Virus record (IMG/VR): IMGVR_UViG_3300003322_000327
Coordinates: 45,606 to 109,605 of that record
From: a virus
Length of the DNA: 64,000 nt
Strand: one strand, 5' to 3'
In this document: one piece after another, positions 17,606 through 25,272 of the stretch
Position numbering within the stretch: position 1 is the stretch's first letter
How the letters are laid out: every line of letters begins with the position of its first letter
Translations under genes and position numbers: made by a program
Notes under the pieces: model-generated
The model's database searches: none
Seen by the model: the letters and a program-made list of their open reading frames with translations, nothing else
Told to the model about the DNA's origin: nothing

Positions 17606-18267
17606 GCATCCTCGCACATCTCAGCGGCGGCTTCGACTCCGCTGCCTCGACCCTCAAGGTCGCGAACACGGGCGTCACGTTCAGGACCCTGCTCATCAAT
17701 CTGGGTCAGCCATATCTGCTGCAAGAGCGCAAGGCGGCTGAAACCTTCGCCGGCTGGCTGTCGGAGAAGTATCCGAACTACCTCGGTCATCATGAACTGA
17801 AGGTCGACATGGCGCTCTCACAACAGGGCCAGGTCAGCGCCTATATTCCGGTGCGCAACCTCGTGATCGGTGCCATGAGCGCCAACTTCGCACTCGCCAC
17901 CGGATGCGACACCATCGCGGTCGGCAACAAGACGCTCGAACTCAGGCCCGAGGACCCGTACTGCTTCAACGACTGCAGCCTCGAGTTCTACACGGAGCTG
18001 GGCAAGCTCGCGACTTTCGCGTCGCAAGGGCAGAGCGTCCAGTTCATCATGCCACTGCTCGATCTCGTTCACGACAAGTGGGTCGAGGGTGTCGAGATCA
18101 AGAAGCGAGTGCCGATGTCGAAGCGCGAGGTCGTGCTCTATGTCCAGGAGCAAGGGTACGACGTGCGCCGGCTGTGGAGCTGCTACGAATCGTCGATCCG
18201 TCCGTGCGGCAAGTGCCATCACTGCGCCGAACTCATCAACGCTGGCGTCTGGGACCTCGTATCATGA
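17602..18267 (+). CDS. queC: QueC, 7-cyano-7-deazaguanine synthase
   Basis: 221 residues. PP-loop ATP pyrophosphatase motif SGGFDS (8-13, with F where L is usual), YIPVRN, and four C-terminal zinc cysteines C194, C202, C205 and C208 (CYES...CGKCHHC). QueC converts 7-carboxy-7-deazaguanine to preQ0 using ATP and ammonia. The start is GTG 17602 with GGAG upstream and overlaps the previous stop. No fused glutamine-amidotransferase domain is present, so conversion to archaeosine-type G+ is not predicted from this gene. Confidence 0.92.
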   Translation: MSILAHLSGGFDSAASTLKVANTGVTFRTLLINLGQPYLLQERKAAETFAGWLSEKYPNYLGHHELKVDMALSQQGQVSAYIPVRNLVIGAMSANFALATGCDTIAVGNKTLELRPEDPYCFNDCSLEFYTELGKLATFASQGQSVQFIMPLLDLVHDKWVEGVEIKKRVPMSKREVVLYVQEQGYDVRRLWSCYESSIRPCGKCHHCAELINAGVWDLVS

Positions 18268-19121
18268 CCATCATCCCCATCAAGCCGGATCGTGTGATCC
18301 AGAACGTCGATCGCGTCGTCACTGCGCGCGAGTTCGAAGGTCAGGACGACCTGTTCGTCACCGGCCATCCATTCCTCACGATCCAAGGTGAAGGCCCCCG
18401 TGCGGGTCAGGTCGCCTGGTTCGTTCGTCTCGCGGGCTGCAACTTCGGCGACAAGACCACATCGGACAAGAGCCCCGGCATGTGCGCCTTCTGCGACACG
18501 AGCTTCCAACTCGACCAGGCCAACCAGATCAGTCCCGAGCGACTGCTCGACAACATCATCAAGGACCCGAGGTGGAAGCCGAACCATCTCCTGGTCGTCA
18601 CTGGTGGTGAGCCGACGCTGCAAGCACGAGCCCTGGCTCGCTTCCTAACCCTGGCGGCTGTGCCTTTCGACGACGTGCAGATCGAGACCAACGGCTCGCA
18701 GGCCGCGTTCTTCAAGCTCATCGATCATCCCGACACCAGGGACATGGTCGACAAGCTGATCGTGGTCGTGAGTCCGAAGGCAACGGAGATCACGGGCAAG
18801 TACACCCAGACTTCCAGGTCTGTGCTCTACGGCCCGCAGTCACTGACGGCACTCAAGTTCCTGCTCAGCGCCGACGATCCGTGCTACAAGGAAGTGCCGC
18901 TCTGGGGTCGTGAGCACATGTCGAACGACAACGGTCCGGTCTACGTGTCTCCGATCGCGGTCTACAAGAAGCCGTACCAGGGCGAGATCAGCAGCGCCTG
19001 GGATCACGAACTGATCGACGCCGAGGCCACGAGTCGCAACTACAGCTACGCAGCTGCCTACGCAATCGAGCACGGTCTCAACCTCTCGATCCAGCAGCAT
19101 CTCTTCTGCACCATCCCATGA
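18264..19121 (+). CDS. queE: QueE, 7-carboxy-7-deazaguanine synthase (radical SAM)
   Basis: 285 residues from ATG 18264 (ATGA overlap with queC). Radical SAM cysteines are C59, C74 and C77, spaced C-x14-C-x2-C, the expanded form found in many QueE enzymes. TIQGEG precedes the cluster and TGGEPTLQ follows near 118. QueE makes 7-carboxy-7-deazaguanine from 6-carboxytetrahydropterin. It is longer than many QueE enzymes (about 220), with extra sequence in the C-terminal half. Confidence 0.92.
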   Translation: MTIIPIKPDRVIQNVDRVVTAREFEGQDDLFVTGHPFLTIQGEGPRAGQVAWFVRLAGCNFGDKTTSDKSPGMCAFCDTSFQLDQANQISPERLLDNIIKDPRWKPNHLLVVTGGEPTLQARALARFLTLAAVPFDDVQIETNGSQAAFFKLIDHPDTRDMVDKLIVVVSPKATEITGKYTQTSRSVLYGPQSLTALKFLLSADDPCYKEVPLWGREHMSNDNGPVYVSPIAVYKKPYQGEISSAWDHELIDAEATSRNYSYAAAYAIEHGLNLSIQQHLFCTIP

Positions 19122-19130
19122 AGGATCACG

Positions 19131-19805
19131 ATGAGCAAGACTGACCACCAACTCGGACTGCAGGTTCGAGATCACCTGATCGCTGCGGGCGTCGAAACTC
19201 CGATGATCCCGCTGAGTCACGCGCGTCCGCTCTACACTCCAGTCGGGCAGAAGGAGAAGATCGCGGAACACTTCGCGGCGATCATGCAGATTCTCGGCCT
19301 CGACCTCAACGACGACAGCCTGGTCGAAACTCCGAAGCGTGTCGCCAAGATGTACGTGGACGAAATCTTCTACGGCCTCGACTACTCGAAGTTCCCGAAG
19401 TGCACGACGGTCGAGAACAAGATGCGCTACAGCGACATGGTCATGGAACGCAACGTCAGCGTCCAGTCCAACTGTGAGCATCACTTCGTCGTCATCGCCG
19501 GCAAGGCCCAGGTCGCCTACATCCCGAAGGACAAGGTACTCGGTCTCTCGAAGATCAACCGTGTCGTCGAGTTCTTCTCGAAACGGCCGCAGATCCAGGA
19601 GCGTCTGAGCGCGCAGATCTACCACGCGCTGCAGTACATCCTCGGCACCGACGACGTAGCAGTCGTCATCGAGGCCGAGCACTACTGCGTCAAGAGTCGC
19701 GGCGTCCGTGACGAAGGCTCATCGACCGTGAGCTCTCACATGGGTGGCAAGTTCATGGACCCGGCACTCAGGGCCGAGTTCATGTCATTCGTCGAACGAG
19801 CCTGA
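19131..19805 (+). CDS. folE: FolE, GTP cyclohydrolase I
   Basis: 224 residues with the FolE core: ETPKRVAKMY, SNCEHHF (113-119, zinc ligands Cys and His), GLSKINRVVEFFSKRPQIQE, and AEHYCVKSRG containing the second zinc Cys. It converts GTP to 7,8-dihydroneopterin triphosphate, the first step toward preQ0. The ribosome site is AAGGATCACG before ATG. Full length, no missing residues seen. Confidence 0.95.
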   Translation: MSKTDHQLGLQVRDHLIAAGVETPMIPLSHARPLYTPVGQKEKIAEHFAAIMQILGLDLNDDSLVETPKRVAKMYVDEIFYGLDYSKFPKCTTVENKMRYSDMVMERNVSVQSNCEHHFVVIAGKAQVAYIPKDKVLGLSKINRVVEFFSKRPQIQERLSAQIYHALQYILGTDDVAVVIEAEHYCVKSRGVRDEGSSTVSSHMGGKFMDPALRAEFMSFVERA

Positions 19806-19839
19806 TCCAACAACCTCACCACACCACATAGGAAGCAAC

Positions 19840-20718
19840 ATGAGCACCGAACAAGTCAACGAACAGAGCCAGAACGAGCCCGTCGAAGCCGACCAAGGAC
19901 TGGCGCCGCCGAAGTCGTACCCGCTTCTCAGCGCAGCCGAGCTGCAGCGCGTGCTGAGCCGCACCAGCGAGCACAGCTTCGCCTTCAACATCCAGCGCAT
20001 GAACCAGATGTACAAGCTGCCGATCCTGACGGCGCCGACTCTGGAAGGTCTGACCAAGCCGAACGGCACGTCCGAGTCGGCCTCGAACCGCATCAAGGGC
20101 TTCCTCCGCACCCTGCACGACGAGGTGCTGGAAGGCAACGAGATCCTGGTCAAGCTGTGCCTCATCGAGTCGAGCCGTCTCGACACCGTGCCGGTGACGC
20201 TGGTCGAATGGGTGAAGACCATCGAAGAACGCCTCGGCATCATCCTCAGCTCCGAGTCGGCCACGAAGTGCCTCGAGTTCGCCGATCTGGTGCAGCGCGA
20301 CTACGACGAAGCCGTCAAGGACGTGTTGGTCGACATCGCCGACTGGACGGGCGACATCATGGTCTACTGCCGGTCCGAGGCCATGAAGTTCGGCCTGCCC
20401 TCCGAGAACGTGCTCGAAGCCATCATGGGCTCCAACTTCACGAAGCTGCCCTCCGACGGCATCCCGGTCCACGACGCGAACGGCAAGTTCCTGAAAGACA
20501 TGACCAACTTCGTGCCGCCCGAGCCGGCGATCAAGACCATGCTGTTCGGCCTCAAGCCCGAACCCACGGTCGACGCCGACGGCAACGTCAAGGCCACGGT
20601 CAGCCCGGCCACCCAGTCCTGGTTCGGCATCCCCGACTCGGACCCGACGGTCAAGATGAGCAACAACGTGTACTCTCCGGCCGAAGCCGGAACCAAGGAC
20701 ACGGGCTTCGTCGACTGA
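19840..20718 (+). CDS. MazG/PRA-PH-like nucleotide pyrophosphohydrolase
   Basis: 292 residues from ATG 19840 (AGGAAGC upstream). The middle holds an all-alpha NTP-PPase pattern: LHDEVLEGNE (about 91-100), then DIADWTGDIMVY, then GLPSENVLEAIMGSNFTKL and a D-x-NGKFLKD tail typical of phage MazG-like proteins. These enzymes hydrolyse (d)NTPs to monophosphates. In a 7-deazaguanine cluster it might lower dGTP or salvage a by-product (inference). The first 80 residues and the disordered C-terminal tail are extra. Confidence 0.75.
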   Translation: MSTEQVNEQSQNEPVEADQGLAPPKSYPLLSAAELQRVLSRTSEHSFAFNIQRMNQMYKLPILTAPTLEGLTKPNGTSESASNRIKGFLRTLHDEVLEGNEILVKLCLIESSRLDTVPVTLVEWVKTIEERLGIILSSESATKCLEFADLVQRDYDEAVKDVLVDIADWTGDIMVYCRSEAMKFGLPSENVLEAIMGSNFTKLPSDGIPVHDANGKFLKDMTNFVPPEPAIKTMLFGLKPEPTVDADGNVKATVSPATQSWFGIPDSDPTVKMSNNVYSPAEAGTKDTGFVD

Positions 20719-20728
20719 GGACTGACCA

Positions 20729-21052
20729 ATGACTGCAGACCTGAAGCCCTTGGGTTGGGGCATCATCGCCAACAACGCGAAGGACAAGAAGTTGAGGTCC
20801 GGGGCCAAGGTCTGGATCATCGGTGTCAACGGAGGTGGAGAACGCTGCCAAGTCAGAGGCCTGAATGTCCAAGGCCGCATGATCGAGAAGTACGTGGCGT
20901 TCTCCAATCTCAGCAACTATCGACCAAGCGCGATCATGCCGACCCACACGAAGCACGAGGTGTGGCCGTTCGGTGGTCCGGATGATCGCGCTGTGGTGCA
21001 GGGCTACTGCGATTCGCTGAACAAGCGGACAGACAGTAAAGAAGAGTCGTAA
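20729..21052 (+). CDS. Unknown small protein
   Basis: 107 residues with a beta-rich N-terminal half (AKVWIIGVNGGGERCQVRG), possibly an SH3/KOW-like barrel, and a polar C-terminus. The 3' end contains the promoter-like box ahead of queD. No family recognised. Confidence 0.6.
   Translation: MTADLKPLGWGIIANNAKDKKLRSGAKVWIIGVNGGGERCQVRGLNVQGRMIEKYVAFSNLSNYRPSAIMPTHTKHEVWPFGGPDDRAVVQGYCDSLNKRTDSKEES
21033..21044 (+). promoter_or_regulatory. Promoter-like box ACAGTAAAGAAG
   Basis: Lies at the end of the preceding reading frame and 20 bases before the queD ATG. It matches the recurring GTAAAGA core. Confidence 0.4.
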
Positions 21053-21063
21053 AGGAGCAGAGC

Positions 21064-21696
21064 ATGGAATTCAAGTACAAGTCAACGAAGACCTTTCACC
21101 AGGCCTTTCCGGTCGCGTACAGGCAGTGGCGTGCGGACTCGCATTGCAACGTCGTGCATGGCTACGCGCTGTCGATCCACCTCGAGTTCGGCGCCTTCGA
21201 CCTCGACGCTCGTAACTGGGTCGTCGACTTCGGATCGCTGAAGCCCCTCAAGGCGCAGCTCGAAGACTGGTTCGATCACACGATGCTGGTCGCCGAAGAC
21301 GATCCGCATCGGGAAGCGCTGCTCGCTCTCCACAAGCTGGGTGTCGCCAAGGTCACCGAAGTCGAGCGCACGGGCTGCGAAGGTCTGGCCGACTTCGTCT
21401 TCGAGCACCTCAACGATCGTGACGCCGGCTGGCTCAAACTCTACGGCTACGGCGGTCGCGTCATCTGCACCAAGGTCGAAGTCCGTGAGACGGATGCCAA
21501 CATGGCGATGCGGACCCTGACCGTCAGCGACTGGGTCCGGTTCACGATGCCGACCGAGCAGAAGCACGTCCACCAAGGTGCTGTCGCGGCAGGCAGCACC
21601 AAACCAGTCGGCACCATCGAAGACTTCGAGGTCGTCTGTGACAAGAACGGACTGACGGCCGATGAACGACTGGCTCAACAAGCGGAGCGAGCATGA
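21064..21696 (+). CDS. queD: QueD, 6-carboxytetrahydropterin synthase
   Basis: 210 residues of the PTPS/QueD fold. His12 (TFHQAF) and the SHCNVVHGY block (26-34) give zinc ligands and a candidate catalytic Cys28. VVDFGSLKPLK and WFDHTMLV follow in the usual order. It converts FolE product to 6-carboxytetrahydropterin for QueE. It is longer than bacterial QueD (about 120-150): an insert lies after the DHT block and a tail follows residue 170. Preceded by AAAGGAGCAG. Confidence 0.88.
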   Translation: MEFKYKSTKTFHQAFPVAYRQWRADSHCNVVHGYALSIHLEFGAFDLDARNWVVDFGSLKPLKAQLEDWFDHTMLVAEDDPHREALLALHKLGVAKVTEVERTGCEGLADFVFEHLNDRDAGWLKLYGYGGRVICTKVEVRETDANMAMRTLTVSDWVRFTMPTEQKHVHQGAVAAGSTKPVGTIEDFEVVCDKNGLTADERLAQQAERA

Positions 21697-22145
21697 GACC
21701 AGTACATATCCACACCCACGTCGAGGCACCACGGACTCCGAGCCGTATCGACGTCCACGAGCATCGGGCTCCGACCGTCGAGTCGGCGAAGTTTCTGTCC
21801 GAGCTCGAAGCCGAGGCCATGAAGAAGATCGAGGCATCGATCAAGCTCGACCACTCTCTGTTCGACTGCCGTGTATTCGTCATGCGAGAGTCCGGCATCA
21901 ACAACGACATCAAGTTCGTGATGTTCTATCGGCTGGGTCCGAATCCGACGCCCGGTCGTGAACTGGACTACGCGAAGATGACTCGTGTTGAACACGAGGT
22001 ACAGCTCTGGAGCAATCCGCCACTCGACCAGATCGTGGCCGGCATCATCAAGGCTCTGTCCGAGTCGATCGCCAGAACCATGCTGAGCTCGTGCGGCGAG
22101 AGCCTGCTGCGCTCGATGCGTGAGATGGGCATGGGCTGGTCATGA
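21693..22145 (+). CDS. Unknown protein
   Basis: 150 residues, coupled to queD by ATGA overlap. The N-terminus is His-rich (HIHTHVEAP...DVHEHRAP). No domain recognised. It could bind metal, but there is no supporting context. Confidence 0.6.
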   Translation: MRPVHIHTHVEAPRTPSRIDVHEHRAPTVESAKFLSELEAEAMKKIEASIKLDHSLFDCRVFVMRESGINNDIKFVMFYRLGPNPTPGRELDYAKMTRVEHEVQLWSNPPLDQIVAGIIKALSESIARTMLSSCGESLLRSMREMGMGWS

Positions 22146-22441
22146 CTACCAGAGAAGAACGCGAAGCTCATCACGCATTCGTGCTCGGAGTTAAGACCGA
22201 GATGGAAGGCAAGTTCGACTCGTTGTCGCCAGCCGATCGCGAACTCGTGCTCGGCATGAGTGCCAACTTCCATTACAGGGACGGAACGAAGAACCCTGAG
22301 CCACCGATGGGTACGATCAGCATCCGTCCAGGTCAGCTGAATAATCTGCTGGCCCTGGCTCTGCTTCTCGGACGTCAGTCCGAAGCCACCGTCGGCATCT
22401 ACATCAAGTCGCCGATCCCTCCGGCACCACCACGCACGTAA
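22142..22441 (+). CDS. Unknown small protein
   Basis: 99 residues, ATGA overlap with the previous gene and 9 bases before thyA. It is mostly helical, with a proline-rich end (IPPAPPRT). No domain recognised. Confidence 0.6.
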   Translation: MTTREEREAHHAFVLGVKTEMEGKFDSLSPADRELVLGMSANFHYRDGTKNPEPPMGTISIRPGQLNNLLALALLLGRQSEATVGIYIKSPIPPAPPRT

Positions 22442-22450
22442 GGAATCAAC

Positions 22451-23509
22451 ATGAACGAAACTCAAGTCCGCCCCGTCCAGACCCAGTACGAAGACATGAT
22501 GCGCTTCATCCGTGACCACGGCCGCTACAAGGGCGACCGGACGGGCACCGGTACCAAGTCGATCTTCGGCTACCAGCTGCGCTACAACCTGCAGCACGGC
22601 TTCCCGCTCATCACCACCAAGAAGGTGGCGACCAAGCCGATGGTGACCGAACTGCTGTGGTTCTTGAAGGGCGACACCAACATCGGCTACCTGCACGAGC
22701 ACGGCTGCCACATCTGGGACGAGTGGGCAGACAAGGACGGCAATCTCGGCCCCGTCTACGGTGCGCAGTGGCGTGCGTGGCCGGGCAAGTTCGCCGTCAT
22801 GCAGACGGCCTCGATGGCGAGTCCGGAACGTCAACTCCCGGACGGCGCCCGTGACGTCGTCAACATCGTAGGCCAGACCGGCGACCTCCACACCATCTAT
22901 CAGGAGCCGATCGACCAGATCGAGTGGGTCGTGAATCGGCTGAAGACGAACCCGGACTGCCGGCGCATCATCGTCAGCGCCTGGAACGTGGCCGAGCTGC
23001 CGAAGATGGCGCTCATGCCCTGCCACGCGCTCTTCCAGTTCTACACGCACGAGCTGACCCTGAAAGAGCGGCAGGACCTGTACCTGACCGACGAGCCGCA
23101 GCCCGACTACGCAGCCGAGACCGACGAGGCGGTGATGCAGCACCTGCACAAGTTCCTGGACGAGCAGGGCGTGCCGCGTCGAGCCCTCAGCTGCCAGCTG
23201 TACCAGCGCAGCTGCGACACCTTCCTCGGCGTCCCGTTCAACATCGCGAGTTACGCGCTGCTGACCCACATGATCGCCCAGCAGGTCGGTATGGCCGTCG
23301 GCGACTTCATCTGGACGGGAGGCGATGTCCACCTCTACTCCAACCACGGGGAGCAAGTGGACCTGCAGCTGAGTCGAGTGTCCGAAGCCTATCCGTTCCC
23401 GACTCTGAAGCTTCGGAAAGCGAACTCGATCTTCGAGTACACCCACGACGACATCGAGTTCGTGAACTACCAGCACCATCCGGCCATCAAGGCCCCGGTC
23501 GCGGTCTGA
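22451..23509 (+). CDS. thyA: ThyA, thymidylate synthase
   Basis: 352 residues. Conserved ThyA blocks include [34 protein letters not shown], catalytic Cys191 ([11 protein letters not shown]), [23 protein letters not shown] and GDVHLYSNH. It methylates dUMP to dTMP. The length exceeds the bacterial 264 because of inserts after QWR and after the catalytic Cys (the QDLYLTDE region). Nothing suggests a hydroxymethylase rather than a thymidylate synthase: the Asn of FNIASY is present. Confidence 0.95.
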   Translation: MNETQVRPVQTQYEDMMRFIRDHGRYKGDRTGTGTKSIFGYQLRYNLQHGFPLITTKKVATKPMVTELLWFLKGDTNIGYLHEHGCHIWDEWADKDGNLGPVYGAQWRAWPGKFAVMQTASMASPERQLPDGARDVVNIVGQTGDLHTIYQEPIDQIEWVVNRLKTNPDCRRIIVSAWNVAELPKMALMPCHALFQFYTHELTLKERQDLYLTDEPQPDYAAETDEAVMQHLHKFLDEQGVPRRALSCQLYQRSCDTFLGVPFNIASYALLTHMIAQQVGMAVGDFIWTGGDVHLYSNHGEQVDLQLSRVSEAYPFPTLKLRKANSIFEYTHDDIEFVNYQHHPAIKAPVAV

Positions 23510-23520
23510 CGGAGAAGGCG

Positions 23521-24456
23521 ATGCTCACCATCGGTAAGCCCATCATCCGACAGACGTGGCACAAGTACGGCGGCATCGGCGGACAGGCGAGGCTGGCCGG
23601 CATCAACGACCTGAATCCGATGAGGGTCGACCCCAACTCGGCTCTCTTCGTCTTCACGATCGGTTGGGACGTCGGTAAGCTGAACTTGCCCACTTGCAGC
23701 GGTGGTGACGTCGTGCCCATCAAGCTTCACGACACGAACGTTGCAGCGATCAATCATCGAGCTCTGACGATGCACATGTGTCAGTGTCTGCACGATGGTG
23801 GCCTAGTCACAATCCAGATGCCGTTCATCGATGGTTCGGTGGACTCGGAACTCTGTGCCTACGTGCTCGAAGTTCCGGGTCTGAGTGGCTTCAAGGTCGC
23901 TGACATCAGCATTCAAGATCGACTGGGTGCGGTTGACAAGGCATGGTCGATCCAGTCAGGGCACAGTGTAGAAGCTGATGACCTGATGTTCGTGATGTCG
24001 GCTCACACAGCGTCTCTGCCTTCCAAGGTCACGGAACTGAATCTCGATTCGGACTGGAAGCTGCTTGCTCGACACGAGGACGGCGCGCAGCTGATGCCGA
24101 ATCAGGTCGGCTATCGCTTCGCCAATCACGGCGGTCGAAACATGGCAGTCTTCGCTACCAGCGACACGAGCAAGAACGGAGACTTCACGATCATGACCAC
24201 GATGCGCAAGGAACTCGAGTCCGATGATGTAGTTCATGACGAGGCCGCTGACGACGGAATCGATCAAGAAATGCCAGTGGATCCGGTGAAGACCAGGACC
24301 TTCTTGCACGTCAAGGTCGGCACCGACGACTGGCATCCGACCGATGCTTACATCGATGCGGTCAAGAAGAAGTTCGAGGACGCCAAGGTCGTTGACGTGG
24401 TGATCGCGACCGACAGCCGAGTTTCGATCGAGGTCCACACCATCTACAAGGATTGA
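23521..24456 (+). CDS. Unknown protein
   Basis: 311 residues from ATG 23521 (GGAGAAGG upstream). The open frame extends further left but overlaps thyA. Mixed beta-rich sequence; an acidic linker (about 235-260, VHDEAADDGIDQE) separates a small C-terminal alpha/beta domain. No recognised family. Confidence 0.65.
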   Translation: MLTIGKPIIRQTWHKYGGIGGQARLAGINDLNPMRVDPNSALFVFTIGWDVGKLNLPTCSGGDVVPIKLHDTNVAAINHRALTMHMCQCLHDGGLVTIQMPFIDGSVDSELCAYVLEVPGLSGFKVADISIQDRLGAVDKAWSIQSGHSVEADDLMFVMSAHTASLPSKVTELNLDSDWKLLARHEDGAQLMPNQVGYRFANHGGRNMAVFATSDTSKNGDFTIMTTMRKELESDDVVHDEAADDGIDQEMPVDPVKTRTFLHVKVGTDDWHPTDAYIDAVKKKFEDAKVVDVVIATDSRVSIEVHTIYKD

Positions 24457-24458
24457 CC

Positions 24459-24668
24459 ATGGCCCAGGCCCCAAAAATTCCGGTGCAGGTCAGCTTCGTT
24501 GAAGTCGGCCACAAGTCAGAAGTCGTCATACTGACTCGGGTTCCATCACTCGGTGAACACGTGTGCGTCGGTGAGCGGGTCTACCTCGTTCTTTCAGTCA
24601 TCCACAATCCTCTGACTCACGCCACCAGCGGCGAGGCCGCTGCTCTGATCCGAGTCAATGGAACCTGA
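24459..24668 (+). CDS. Unknown small protein
   Basis: 69 residues from ATG 24459; TTG 24453 overlapping the previous stop is an alternative start. Beta-rich (VQVSFVEVGHKSEVVIL), resembling short phage proteins with a single small barrel. No family recognised. Confidence 0.5.
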   Translation: MAQAPKIPVQVSFVEVGHKSEVVILTRVPSLGEHVCVGERVYLVLSVIHNPLTHATSGEAAALIRVNGT

Positions 24669-24676
24669 GGTCGAAC

Positions 24677-24907
24677 ATGAGTCAACTTCGTCACGTAGTT
24701 GCCATTCCGGCATTCGACACCAACGTCGCGGCCAATGGCACGTATCCGGGCTGGCAGTCAGGCAACCTCTGCGTCTTCGACGCCAAGGACTTGACAGGCC
24801 GATCCCAGTCCTACCAGTTCGATACCAAGGTCGGTGTTCGCGATCTCAGATGCAAGGTCAGCGTCACTGTCTACAACGGTGTCGCGACCTCCAGTTCTGA
24901 TACTTGA
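24677..24907 (+). CDS. Unknown small protein
   Basis: 76 residues with a GAGGTC ribosome site. Beta-rich, no hydrophobic helix. Function unknown. Confidence 0.5.
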   Translation: MSQLRHVVAIPAFDTNVAANGTYPGWQSGNLCVFDAKDLTGRSQSYQFDTKVGVRDLRCKVSVTVYNGVATSSSDT

Positions 24908-24915
24908 AGGTGATC

Positions 24916-25164
24916 ATGAACACGAAAGCAACGAAGCTTGCACCCGACATTGTCCGCAGTCGGGAAGTCAGCACCAAGGCCGGTCACAGCATCGAGGTCG
25001 TGGTGCACCTGAAGCCCGGACAACACCTGCTCGTCGTCGAGGCCGACAAGATGTACCAGTTCAACGGCGACCCGTTGGATGACGTGCTATCGGGTGACGC
25101 ACTGCTCGGACTCGGGCGCGTGACCTGGGACAACCTCGAGCAAGAGTGGTTGAGTGTCGACTGA
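24916..25164 (+). CDS. Unknown small protein
   Basis: 82 residues from ATG 24916, preceded by GAAGGTG; TTG 24904 is an alternative. The C-terminal half is acidic. It is the last gene before a strong terminator. Confidence 0.55.
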   Translation: MNTKATKLAPDIVRSREVSTKAGHSIEVVVHLKPGQHLLVVEADKMYQFNGDPLDDVLSGDALLGLGRVTWDNLEQEWLSVD

Positions 25165-25168
25165 GTAA

Positions 25169-25210
25169 AGGGCGCATGGGCACCAAGTCCATGCGCCCTC
25201 TTTCGTTTCT
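25169..25210 (+). terminator. Rho-independent terminator
   Basis: An 11-base-pair stem (AGGGCGCATGG at 25169-25179 pairing with CCATGCGCCCT at 25189-25199) with a 9-base loop is followed by CTTTCGTTT. It begins 5 bases after the stop of the preceding gene and ends the 23521-25164 group. Confidence 0.85.
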
Positions 25211-25216
25211 GGACCC

Positions 25217-25226
25217 TAATTTTATG
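25217..25226 (+). promoter_or_regulatory. AT-rich element TAATTTTATG
   Basis: An AT-rich block in a GC-rich genome, located just after a terminator and 46 bases before the topoisomerase start. An identical 10-mer occurs at 56580-56589, also after terminators. Candidate promoter element; the type is unknown. Confidence 0.35.
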
Positions 25227-25272
25227 CCTACATGATCTAGACATCCCACCAATCCACAAGAGGAACCCGGGC

